A DNA stretch of 64,000 nt from Liriodendron chinense. Lineage: Eukaryota > Streptophyta > Magnoliopsida > Magnoliales > Magnoliaceae. Below the pieces are notes generated by a model that was not told where the DNA came from, did no database searches, and worked only from the letters and a program-made list of their open reading frames with translations. This document shows positions 44,273 through 54,557 of the stretch, piece by piece (the first letter of the stretch is position 1; each line of letters opens with the position of its first letter). The DNA lies in contig ML058465.1 in NCBI GenBank assembly GCA_003013855.2, positions 1,542,432 to 1,606,431 of the forward strand, written 5' to 3'. A program made the position numbers and the translations under genes.

Positions 44273-44295
44273 GGGCGGCCTGCTCTGGGCCGCCC
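44273..44295 (-). promoter_or_regulatory. LTR-type GC palindrome upstream of antisense P2
   Basis: Read on the minus strand it is GGGCGGCC, loop CAGAGCA, GGCCGCCC, differing from the LTR copy only in one loop base. The flanking CCGTAC is also shared. It lies about 106 bp upstream of the P2 start codon, followed by a C/T-rich leader (44225-44180). No clear TATA box is visible between them. Confidence 0.6.
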
Positions 44296-44519
44296 GTACG
44301 GACACGGATCCCCTCTCTCCGCGGGATTGGCTCCGGGGTTCTTGGTAGGTGAGGCTGACAGTCCACGTCAGCAGATGGCGCTCCGTGGGCCGCCCAAGGC
44401 TCCGGTCCACTCCAGATTTCGACTGAGATTGATCAAGATCATATAAAAGGTGCCCCACCGATCCAATCACGAAGCAATGCAGCCAGAACATGGTTGATCA
44501 AGTCAAAAAGAAGGAAATG

Positions 44520-45010
44520 TGATCAAGTGGGGGCCACAAGCAATCCAAGCCATTCAAAGACCAGATCACCATGATCTGAACCATGGAAAAACTCGCATGG
44601 GTCATCAAACAACAAGATCAAAGGGCTGATCATCAAAAGAAGGGCCAGAATCCAAGATCTAATCATCAAGTGGGCCCACAAAGCCAAGTCAAGTGATCTG
44701 AGATGTTCAAGCCGTCATCCATACCATAAGAAGCCTTCTTAGCCTCACAAGTCATCAAAAGAGGTGCCCCAAAGCAAAGCCGAGGTCTCAAGTGGGCCCA
44801 CAGGGCCGAATCTATCAATATGAACCATTCAAGGACTAGATCATCAAGATCCAAACCATTGGAAAGCTTACTCAAGTCATGGAGCAGCAAGATCAAAGGT
44901 TCGATCGTCAAAAGAAGTGCCAGAATCCAAGATCTAATCATCAAGTGGGCCCACAAGGCCTAACCAAGCAATCTGAACCGTTCAAGTCATCATCCATGCA
45001 GTTAAGAAGC
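44520..45010. repeat. About 270-bp tandem duplication between P1 and P2
   Basis: Two copies contain a shared block of 'aagtgccagaatccaagatc' type, 'taatcatcaagtgggccca' and 'gttcaagtcatcatccatg' in the same order, offset by about 270 bp. Coding potential is absent. Confidence 0.65.
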
Positions 45011-45612
45011 CTCATCTTCCGCAAATCATTAAGGAACAAGTCAAGGGTCAAAGCGTCCAGACATCATCAAAGAATTTGAGACAAGTCGAAGACTGTATAT
45101 TCATTCAAAAAGAGCTTGATACAAAAGAAGATAAAAGCAAAAGTACAAGGCCATACAAAGCAGAACACCCAAGTAGGCTACAAGTCGCCAACATAGTCAT
45201 CATCGTCCCTCCTCGCGTCCCGCTCCCGACGATAAAGATCCATCAAAGGAGCAGTCACCGAACCTCCAGCATACCTGCGACGGCCACCTAGAACATAAAG
45301 CGGAGGAAGCAGAGGCCCCTGGCCGAACAACAGATACCACTCATCATAATCACGATCCGGGATGGTGAAACGAAATCCGAGCTGGCCCGCGAGAGCCTCA
45401 ACTCTCTCATCAACTGGCATCCGAGCAGCTGGAGGAGGTGCAGAACAAGGGACCCGAGCCACCCCAGTGACTTGCCGAAGCAACCTCTCCCCCAGGTACC
45501 ACTGAAAAGATTCAGCGTCGAAAAGCATGATACGGAGACATGAAGCATCGTATGCCTCCACACGCTGAGGGGTATAATAGAGAGGGAAACTGACATACGG
45601 CATCCGAGCGAG

Positions 45613-45681
45613 TTGCAGTAAATGAGGTCACCACGATCAGTTACAGTACGGCACGAGGGGTAGGGAAAGCAAGATACTTAC
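45613..45681 (-). other. Predicted intron 2 of P1, acceptor mutated
   Basis: The donor GTAAGT (45681-45676) is optimal. The expected acceptor ends TTTACTGCAA (45613), where A replaces the essential G. Removing this interval joins LTVED to LARMPYVSF in phase. Confidence 0.45.
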
Positions 45682-45846
45682 GTCTTCCACGGTCAACCCG
45701 TCTATGTCAGCACGCCAATTGTCCCCGGGAACTCGGGAGTTCCGTTGACGGTTTTGCTGGTGCCAATACATGTGGCGATACTGAGAGGGCTCAATATCAT
45801 CCCGCATCCTCGGCGCGAGATGGGGAAAATGGTCATAAAAGCAGGT

Positions 45847-45922
45847 CTGGACAAAAGCACGTCTAATGATCAGAGAGAGAAAGAAGGCGAAAACCCTTCA
45901 AGAAAGGTGAAAGAAGAGATAC
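45847..45922 (-). other. Predicted intron 1 of P1
   Basis: The donor GAG|GTATCT and acceptor CTTTTGTCCAG|ACC give a 76-base intron. Splicing joins FWPVVE to TCFYDHFPHL in phase, restoring the conserved W..E.F.HL.P segment of PMD proteins. Confidence 0.7.
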
Positions 45923-46678
45923 CTCAACGACAGGCCAGAAGCCTGTGAAGGACCGGCTATGTCGACAAGTCTTGTCCAGACCTTGAAAGATACGGGTCAA
46001 GATAGCCCCATTCCAGTTATAGGGATGGTGAAGATCCTCGACTAAACGAAGAAATTTAGGATCAACCCTCTCATTCGCATGGCAGAAGAGGAAGGACCCG
46101 AAGGCATAAGTGATCATGGCCCGAGCTTTGCGGAGTGCCCCTCGCTCGGTGGTGGGGATGACGGAGGCAAAATTGTTGTAAAACCATCGCATCTTTACTT
46201 GATGGCCTTGGAATTCACCCTCGGGTGGGACATCACCAACAAGCCGTAGCCAGTCAGTGGAAGTGAGAGGAGCCAGAGAGCTGACTTGAGGAACAACTGT
46301 TCCATAAAACGGGAAGCCTATTTGCATGTAAATGTCCAAGGGGGTTATTCCCCATTCCCCACAAGGGAGCTGGAAGGTGTGGGTCTCATCCCGCCACCTC
46401 TCGCAAAGGGCCGTGAGCATCATGCGGTTAGCATCGTTATTATGGAAACGTAAGGTGAGGAGGCCAGCAAAAGGAGTACCATCCAGTACTCGTTCAAGCA
46501 AGGGCTGTGGATCCTTCACCCAATCGTCCCAGCGATCCCTGGTACCTCGACCCTTGATAGCGGGAAGAGGTTGATGCTCCATAGCTAAGGAACACATGTG
46601 GTCCCCTCGGCGGACAATGAAGGCAGGATCATCTTCATCAATCACTCGGTGACCTCTGGTACCATCCGCCATTGAATC

Positions 46679-48604
46679 CTACAAGCTTGGCAAGGTAAGT
46701 CCCTATCCCTTACCCGTTAAAATCCAAATTATCATCCAAGAAACCCATGGGATTGGACTCACATTCAAATGCAAAATCTAAAGTCCAACTCCATGTGTCA
46801 CTTAGGATATGTGTTGAGCCCAAGTAAGGCCCACCTTAAAGAAGGTAGCATGGCATGCCTTAGGCAAGAAAAGTCTATCATCCAAGGACACATTTTGAAC
46901 AACAAATGCACTCAAGTACCATGAGATCAACAAAGGATTTTAATGAAGCCCCTCTTCAAAGTCCATATGTGGCCAAAAGATTGATCCACTTTTATGCCAA
47001 GGGCATGATTCTCACTTAAGATGTTTCCATCTTTTTACATATGTGCATGGACAAGTGGGGGATAGAAAGGAAGTGGGCCCCCAAGAGCAACCCAAATGCC
47101 TCATCTCAATGGATTGGAGAGAGCACATAGCCCACTTTGAAGAATATGAGGACCCATTCATGGGTTAACCATGGGCAACCTTATGTGCCCCATCTTGAGG
47201 AAGGTATTGACCATGAATACAACATGGCGATCTACCCACAAACATATGGATCAAAGAGGCCAATGATAAAAAAAAAAAAATTTGCACATAGCCCACATGA
47301 GGAGTCAAAGTTGGAAATGCCCATGTAAAGGCAAGTTTGGGCAACTTATGTGCACCAATTTCTTTACCAAAAAGGGAGACCATTTGAGCACAAGAGGGCA
47401 TGGCTTGATAAGTCACCCAACCATCATGAAAATGGATAAAGAATGGTACACATAGCCCACTTGAAGATCAAAATCCGAAATGTCCCAAGGCATGGGACAA
47501 AAATGGGCAACTTATGGGTATCATTCTTTCCCACAAATTCAAAGAAAAACCACTCATATTTAAAATGATGGTGGAATGACCCACCAAGCCCCAAAGAAAG
47601 GATCAAGGAGATATGGTTGCATGGATAGCTCACTTGAGTATCATCCATTCGAGATTGATAACATTAGAGGGAAACTCTTGAGAACCACATTCCTACCACA
47701 AAGAAAACCATTTGAACTTAGTGAGATTGTGGGAACAACTCACTCATGGGACTTGTAGATGGTCAAGTAGCTCAAGTCCTCCATCCATCAAAGAAAAGCA
47801 TGAAAAGAAAAATCCTACATGAACAAAGTGTAGTGGGGCACACATGGTTCAAAGAAGTGCCCAAGTTTCAATGAAGGCCCAAAAGCCCATCCACATGAAA
47901 AAATCCAAGGAGCCCACTACACCTTGTACAAGGATGTACATCATAATCGAGAAATGATGGAAGAGTTGGGCTACTTGTCCATATAAGCCCAACTAGGAAA
48001 TCTAGCCCACTTGAGATCCAAATGAAAAATGGGCTAGCCACCTTGATCCATACACATGTGAAGAAAGATGGGGTCACCCAAAGTGAGCCCCATGAGCTCA
48101 AAACTTGAGATGGGCCCTACCATGACCATGGGCCCAAGTCTTGGAAAGAAGATGAAAAAGAAAAGAGAGTTTCAAGGGAAATGACAAGAGAAAGGAAGTA
48201 AGAGGGAGCCTAAAATGAAGCATTGGGCCCACCAAATACACCAAGGGCCATGACTTCACTTTGAGCCCATTTGATACATATGAAAAGAGGCCCAATCCCC
48301 ATGAAAAAAAATAGAGTATTTTTCCATGTACACTTGATGACATGGCAAAATCACCCTTTACATACACATGAGGGGAGTGTGAAAAGAAGAAAGAAAAAAT
48401 GAAGTAGAGAGCTTGCAATGTCCTTCTCCATGCACCACCTTTGAAAAAGACCTGAGATCTAAAAAAAGGTCAAGAATGCTTGGGCCCACCTTCACACCTC
48501 TTGGAATAGCTACATGGAAAAAGAAAAGAGTCATGAGAAGAGAAAATGAAGAAGGAAAAGGATAAGAAAAGAGAAAGGAAGTGGTCCATACCTTTGCCAC
48601 TCAC
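46679..48604 (-). other. Predicted leader intron of antisense P1, otherwise gene-free
   Basis: A strong donor TTTG|GTGAGT (48605|48604) and an acceptor GCTTGTAG (ending 46679) bracket 1.9 kb without coding potential. This interval is made of irregular repeats of words such as 'gcccacttgaa', 'tgggcaacttatgtg' and 'aaaagcccatcc'. The exon boundaries are inferred from consensus only. An alternative donor AAG|GTATGG lies 10 bases further on. Confidence 0.4.
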
Positions 48605-48769
48605 CAAAGAGGGACCACCTTGCTGTCCCAAAATGTCTCTAAGGGCCACCACTTGAGAGAAGCAAAGGACCACCAAAGAAGAGAGAGAAAACTTGAAAAA
48701 AGAGAGAGTATGAGAGAGAGAAGAGAGAGATTGCACGTTGAGGGGGGCAAGGGTGCCCCATGTTATATA
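48605..48769 (-). promoter_or_regulatory. Antisense promoter of P1: TATA box and CT-rich leader
   Basis: On the minus strand TATATAA (48769-48763) is followed by about 120 bases rich in CTCTCT (ctctctcttctctctcatac-like), the usual make-up of plant 5' leaders, and then the GTGAGT donor. A GC palindrome lies about 60 bp upstream. This is the best candidate promoter for the antisense gene. Confidence 0.55.
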
Positions 48770-48830
48770 GAAAAGGGGAGGGCACCCTTTTACCCAGCCC
48801 ACTGAAGAGACCAGAAGGCAGAGACCGTCC

Positions 48831-48853
48831 AGGCGGCCCATGGGAGGCCGTCC
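48831..48853. promoter_or_regulatory. Diverged GC palindrome upstream of P1 promoter
   Basis: AGGCGGCC, CATGGGA, GGCCGTCC resembles the LTR palindrome (GGGCGGCC, CATAGCA, GGCCGCCC) with five differences. It is centred about 70 bp upstream of the antisense TATATAA. Confidence 0.5.
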
Positions 48854-49195
48854 TAGCCCCTACCTATGTGAGATGACTTCTCACCCCCTCTCCTTGGGAA
48901 GAACTCCTCCTTGGGAAGGGTGGTTGCAAGTGAATCTTGTACCTCCATGTAAGAATGAAGTGATGGAAGAGAATGGTGAGAAAAAAAGGAAGAAATCTCA
49001 CCAAAATCTCATCTCATGAGAAATGGGTGAGAAATTGGGTTGATGATGTGGAAAAGTACCATAGAATTTTCAAAGAAAAGAAAGGAAAATTTGACTTGGT
49101 CAAACAATGATCTCAACCATCCAAGGATATGACCTGATGATCCGAACCATTCCAAGAAGAATTCCCACCTGGATTGCTGCTCGCTTGTACAGATT

Positions 49196-50110
49196 TTGGT
49201 CCGAAGACCTTAAACTACGTCGGGATCAACATCCCGAGAGATTTTCAATAAAAGCCGGTATCGGTCTTGATCGCTTGAATTAAGATCCGACGACACCGAG
49301 TACTTTCAAAAAAAAAATGTCTTTCCTGTTTTGCGCAATACGGGTCCGAAGACCTTAAACTACGTCGGGATCAACATCCCGAGGGATTTTAATAAAAACC
49401 AGCATCGATCCCAGTCTTTAAGACTAACATCGGATGATCTGGATCATTTCGAAAAACAAAAAATATATCACCAGCCCCTCTTTTAAAGTTTGTGGGTCTG
49501 AAGACCTTAAACTACGTCGGGATCAATATCTCGAGGGATTTTCAATAAAAGCCGGTATCGGTCTTGATCAAGATTCGCTGACACCGGACATTTTCCAAAA
49601 AAAAAAAATGTGTTTGCCCCCTTTTGTACAGTTTTTGGTCCGAAGACCTTAAACTACGTCGGGAACAAAATCCCGAGAGATTTCCAATAAAACCAGTGTC
49701 AATCTTGACCGTTCAAAATTGAGATTTTCTGACCTGGAACAGTTTTCGAAAAATCATAAAAAAGAATGTACTTTCAGCATGTACATAAAGTTTTTTTTAT
49801 AGTCCGAAGACCTAAAACTACACTGGGATTAATTTCTCGGGGGACCTTTCTCGCTTTCAACTAAAAACCGGCATCGGCCTCGACCGTTGGGATCAAGGTC
49901 TGATAACCCGGATCATTTCAAAAATACCAAAAATATTTTAAAGTTTCCACAAAAACCAGCATCAATCTCGATCATTCGAGCTGAAATCTGAAACTTTTTC
50001 CAAAAAACACAAAAAAAAAATGATTCACCAAAAATTTCAACTGCACAAATTCATCTCCAGTGGTCCGAAGACCTAAAACTACACTGGGATTAACTTCTCG
50101 GGGGCTTTCT
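49196..50110. repeat. About 145-bp tandem array, six degenerate units
   Basis: Units begin GTCCGAAGACCTTAAACTAC at about 49200, 49345, 49496, 49639, 49802 and 50063. After the common start each has CGTCGGGATCAACATCCCGA, an inverted repeat (TCGGGAT/ATCCCGA), then 'aataaaagccggtatcgg' and an A-rich spacer. Later units diverge (cactgggattaacttctcg). Confidence 0.9.
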
Positions 50111-50639
50111 TTCCTAACCTGTCCCGGACATGGCTGATACTTGATCGTACGGGTGTCCGGAATCTTTTAAACAGGTGAAGGCTGAGGCCGGCAGAGCTCC
50201 GCAACCCTGTTCGTGTTGAACGCACCGTGATAGACAACCTTGATTTGGAAGTCGCTGTTGAATCTGACGGATGTTCCCTGTTCCTAAAACTCATGAAGGG
50301 GATTAAGGCTGTTGGGAGGTGGAGCGCACCCTCACGGAATTGTGAGCAACGTAATGCCCCAAACTGAATTGACTAAGGGAAATGTGAGGATGTGGCCCAT
50401 TTTGTGGCCGAAGGAGTCCGTCAGACGATACGTGGTCTATGTGCATTGCACATGAGGAACAGGCAACTTTGTGGGTGTGTTGACTGAAAACCCTCAACAA
50501 TCCCCTCATCCGAAGATGTAAAACTACGGCACTTAACTGTGTGAGACTCGTCTTGCTCGCTGACGTAAAATGGATCAGGTGCCTTACCAGCAGTAGAAGT
50601 TGGAAGTGGATGAAAATTCCATACTTTTTCCTGCATTTC

Positions 50640-50970
50640 AGAAAAATCACAAAATACAAAAAACATTGCAAAATCACCTCTTCAAAAAATCACAAAAAAT
50701 ATTTCCCTTGCTTTCAATCAAAAAATTCGCAAAAATCACAAAAATATTTCCCTTGCTTTCAATCAAAATATTGTCAAAAAAATCACAAAAAATATTTCCC
50801 TTGCTTTCAAATCAAATATTTACAAAAATCACAAAAAATATTTCCCTTGCTTTCAAATCAAATATTTTCCAAAAAATCACAAAAATATTTCCTTTGTTTT
50901 CAATAACCGATCTCTATCCTGACCACTCAGGTAAAGATTCGGACCACATATTTGCAAAAATCACAAAAAT
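50640..50970. repeat. About 50-bp AT-rich tandem array
   Basis: About six copies of AATCACAAAAAATATTTCCC followed by 'ttgctttcaaatcaaata' are spaced 45-55 bp. Both overlapping open frames across it translate into the same short repeated peptide and are artefacts. Confidence 0.9.
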
Positions 50971-51833
50971 TATCACTATCCCCCAGCACTACACTTAAGG
51001 AGTCTTGAACTCCACTCCCTTCACAGTATGGAATGACGGATCCAATCGCCTGTAAATTGGAATCTTGACCAAAACGGGCAACTAAACACCATCCCAATCA
51101 CATGTATGCCCAGAAGAACATCTTGAAGTCGGATAACATCCTCGTACATTCTCATCAGCAAAGAAACAGCATCTTGGGACGATGGACTTGGTCGACCACG
51201 GGTCGGGATCTTGACCAACCCGCTGTCCAAACCTCCGTATCAAAAAGAAAAATCCCCAGGGGAGCACAACCCTGCAAGCAATAAGCTCAAAGTTCTCTGC
51301 ACCCACAGCAAAAGCAAAATCACCAAACTAAAAGAGAATGAGCCAAGCCATGCATTCATCATGCATCTCCATGCATCAGCATCCATTGCATCAATCATCA
51401 TGTTTGCCTGCTTTCAAAATAAAGTCGGTTAGCTAAAGACCCCACAGCATCCCTAGTGGAGGCGAATGCAAACCAGATTTCCATTTCAAAAAGACAAAAA
51501 AATATTACTTTTTGCAAATAAAAACCCCACGGAGTATCACTCCCCAGAGTGGGTATCTTTTTAAAAAAACCAAAAAAATATTTTCTCAGTAGAGCGTTCT
51601 GCCTCCAACACGCCAGGAGATCTTCCATATCTCTGGGTAGGAGCTGACGCAAAAATCAAATAAGATCCGATGTCTCGCGGTTTCCCCGGAGGCCATCGGA
51701 TACAATTCACTCAAAGTACGGTCGAACTGAACTCCAGTGTCAGTGCGGTCGTACCACATGCCAAGATATGAAAAGATGAAAGACAAAAGGCTCGGTCAAA
51801 GAAACCATTTGAACAGGTGGAAACGATGAATTG

Positions 51834-52746
51834 TAACCCAAGTATCAAAATCAGCAGATTGGGTGGAAAGAGTTCACCCGCACATACCTAGGCGTGGATG
51901 CCTGAAGTACCTTGACTGAGTCCAAGTCGGCGTAGTAGAATCCCGTAAGACTATCTGACGCAGGGCGTCTAACCACTTTGACAGTCAAGCGAAACAAGTA
52001 CTCCTGGAGTGATCTGGGAAAACATCAAACATCACACAATCAGTCTCAGGGTCAGCAACCTCGTAAGACTACGGACGCAGAACCTCTGCTGTACCTTTCC
52101 GATATTAGTACCGATCAGGAATGGAAGGGTTGCGATTGGGTACCCAGGTTGCAGCAAACTGCAGGGACAATCGCAACGTTTTCTCCAAACTCTCGTGGTA
52201 TGTGCGAGTTATCAATTTTCAGACAATCAACTGACTCAGATACAAAAGATAACAAAGATTCCAGACCACAATCAAGGAAAGAATGAATTGCAAACCAAGC
52301 ATCGAAGCCAGCAGATCGGGTGGAAAAAGCCCACCCGCACATACCTAGGCGTGGATGCCTGAAGTACCTTGACTAGTCCAAGTCGGCGTAGTAGAATCCC
52401 GTAAGACTATCTGACGCAGGGCGTCTAACCACTTTGACAGTCAAGCGAAACAAGTACTCCTGGAGTGATCTGGAAAAACATCAAACATCACACAATCAGT
52501 CTCAGGGTCAGCATCCTCGTAAGACTGTCGACGCAAAGGCTCTGCTGTACCTTTCCGATGTTAGTACCGATCGGGAATGGAAGAGTTGCGATTGGGTACC
52601 CAGGTTGCAGCGCATGCAGGGACAATCGCAACGTTTTCTCCAAACTCCCGCGGTATGTGCGAGTGATCGGTTTCCAAGCGATCAACTGACACAGATGCAA
52701 AAGCAAGCAAAGATTTCAGAGCATGATCTATGAATGACCGGGTCAG
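51834..52746. repeat. 456-bp tandem duplication before the 3' LTR
   Basis: The blocks 'cacccgcacatacctaggcg', 'agtccaagtcggcgtagtag' and 'aagcgaaacaagtactcctg' occur at 51878 and again 456 bp later, with 'gggtacccaggttgcagc' likewise repeated. The two units are close in sequence, with scattered substitutions. Confidence 0.9.
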
Positions 52747-52795
52747 AAGTGGGGTGTCCACTCGCTTTGGCATTCGGTTGCACGCAACCTCTGCC

Positions 52796-52808
52796 AAAGA
52801 GGGGCATC
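52796..52808 (+). promoter_or_regulatory. Polypurine tract of the Ogre element
   Basis: AAAGAGGGGCATC directly precedes the 3' LTR. It is purine-rich and placed as the plus-strand primer of reverse transcription. Confidence 0.65.
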
Positions 52809-54552
52809 TATAGACACCCCACCTTCGGCTACACTGTTGGTAGAGATAGCTGGATGAATGGAGGACCATACCCCCAAATCCCAGGTCCAAACTCAGCCAA
52901 ACTCACCCTTGTAAGCCCCATTCCATAGCCCAGTTCAAGCCTGAACCCAGTCAACCCAGTCCTAAACACCACCCTGAAAAATCCCCCATAAGAAAAGCCA
53001 GTCAAAAAATCCCAAAAAAGTCAAACTCACTGAGTCAACCCGCTGAGTCAACTCGCTGAGTCAACCCGTCGAGTCAAAACACCGAGTCAACCCGTCGAGT
53101 CAGATCACCGAGTCGACCCGCTGAGTCAACTCACTGAGTCAACCCAGCGAGTCAAACAGCAGTCCCGAGGAAGCAACCGTACTTCGCTGAAAACCGAGGA
53201 GCGGCCGTACGGGCGGCCCATAGCAGGCCGCCCGAGATAAATTACGCGGAATGCCACTCTCCGCTGCTATAAATACCCCCCTCCCCTTCTCATTTCATAA
53301 TCCATTCGAAGCCCATTCAGCCCGAGTGCGATCCGAGTCCCCTTTAGTCCATTTTTCCACCAAGGAGAGCCCGAGTGAGGAGAGCCTAACCCTGGTCCAG
53401 CCCAGCCTGACCACTGGTCCAAGCCTCCCAAGCCATCCAAGTCTTGATCCAGCCACTCAAAGCCAATCCTTACGACACTTCCGTCCATCCAGCCACTCTT
53501 TTCCAGCATCATCTCATTCGCATCTAGTATAAGTGCAACATTTACTTTTCTTCCAACCCCCCTGCTTCACTACAAGCACCTTGATTATTCAAGCACACTG
53601 CATATGTCTTAAATTAAGCACCTGTCAGTTCGAGCGTATGCTCTGGGCTTGCCCGTTGTTGGAACCTGCCCATCAGAAACTCTTACTGTTCAGACCAAAG
53701 CCAATCCTTGCGACACCTCCGTCCATCCAGCTACTCTTTTCCAGCATCATCTCATTCGCATCTAGCATAAGTGCAACATTTACTTTTCTTCCAACCCCCC
53801 TGCTTCACTACAAGCACCTTGATTATTCAAGCACACTGCATATGTCTTAAATTAAGCACCTGTCAGTTCGAGCGTATGCTCTGGGCTTGCCCGTTGTTGG
53901 AACCTGCCCATCAGAAACTCTTACTGTTCAGACCTGCATTCACGTACATATCACTATAAGCACTTTGAATATTCAAGCACACAGCATGCATCATCTCGCA
54001 TAAAGCACCTGTCAGTTCGAGCGTACGCTCTGGGCTTGCCCGTTGTTGGAACCTGCCCATCAGAAACTCTTACTGTTCAGACCCGCATTCATGCATCATG
54101 TCATCCATGAGAATATACGAGGATTAAACTAGACTTTCAAGTATTCGATCGATTCTGTGAAGTAGAGACCATACTTCGGTACGGGCAGTGTGTGGGGTGC
54201 TTAACCTCTTCCCACCCTGTAACCGCGATCCCTTACCTTGAATCTCTGACCGCAGATCAATAAGAGTCATTTTAGAGGAATGAATCTTCAGATTCCCTTC
54301 TCTAACGTTTCTACAGGGTCTAGCCGACTGTAGATTCAAAGTAATTGGCTAGTGGCGACTCTGGTCTTATATAAACTCACTTAAACATATCCAGCTTAAC
54401 ACGACAACCAAACGAAGCCCTCGAGAACGAGGCAAGCCAATGGCACAAACGGCGATTTCGCACTCACGCATTCTCATCTCCTTCTTTTCCGAAAGGAAAG
54501 GGGAAGGGAGAAGAACGTCGTGTGGGAGCGCAAAAATCGGCGAGGGTCCACA
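52809..54552 (+). mobile_element. 3' LTR of the Ogre-type element
   Basis: It starts TATAGACACC (the canonical TG is changed to TA) and ends GGTCCACA. It matches the 5' LTR along its length but is longer because of a 237-bp tandem duplication (53459-53932). It has about three fewer GAGTCA units and retains the GC palindrome (53211-53233) and TATAAATA (53268-53275). Confidence 0.95.
53459..53932. repeat. 237-bp tandem duplication private to the 3' LTR
   Basis: The segment beginning 'caaagccaatccttacgaca' is repeated from 53696 ('caaagccaatccttgcgaca'). The 5' LTR has one copy. The second unit matches the 5' LTR slightly better at this junction (cctccgtcc). Confidence 0.85.
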
Positions 54553-54557
54553 GGTGA
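54553..54557. repeat. Target-site duplication of the Ogre element, right
   Basis: GGTGA, identical to 30301-30305. Confidence 0.95.

Larger units (their letters stand above)
45178..46672 (-). pseudogene. Antisense gene P1: plant mobile domain (PMD) protein
   Basis: The gene is antisense to the retroelement and in three exons. Exon 1 (46672-45923, 250 codons) has the PMD core: LTALCERWRDETHTFQLPCG, EWGITPLDIYMQIGFPFYG, LRLVGDVPPEGEF and ILTRIFQGLDKTCR. Exon 2 (45846-45682) continues TCFYDHFPHLAPRMRDDIEP and YRHMYWHQQN. Exon 3 (45612-45178) has MPYVSFPLYYTPQRVEAYD and ends in an Asp-rich tail. The first intron (76 bp) has GTATCT...TGTCCAG. The second (69 bp) has a perfect GTAAGT donor, but CAA where the acceptor CAG should be, so correct splicing is probably lost. 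The predicted protein is about 449 residues. PMD proteins are plant nuclear factors (MAIN/MAIL1 family) with transposon-carried relatives. No stop interrupts the exons. ATG 46672 lies 6 bases after a good acceptor. Confidence 0.75.
30306..54552 (+). mobile_element. Complete 24.2-kb Tat/Ogre-type Ty3/gypsy retrotransposon
   Basis: It is a full-length element defined by two LTRs (1545 and 1744 bp), a 5-bp GGTGA target duplication, a tRNA primer site after the 5' LTR and a polypurine tract before the 3' LTR. Domain order is gag, protease, RT, RNase H, archaeal-type RNase H, integrase. The second RNase H between RT and integrase marks the Tat clade, to which Ogre belongs. The size, the long 3' non-pol region and the antisense genes also fit that clade. 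Over the first 240 bp the LTRs differ at about seven sites, so insertion is moderately recent. All coding regions carry nonsense codons, so this copy is not autonomous. Confidence 0.95.

Noticed and set aside
43629..44348. 239-codon plus-strand ORF opposite P2
   Set aside because: Ser/Pro/Ile composition mirrors the CCATCC-rich antisense codons. It has no domain, and the opposite frame carries the family-like sequence.
50541..50998. Two overlapping repeat-peptide ORFs
   Set aside because: The same tandem DNA repeat is read in two frames. There is no start context and no family.
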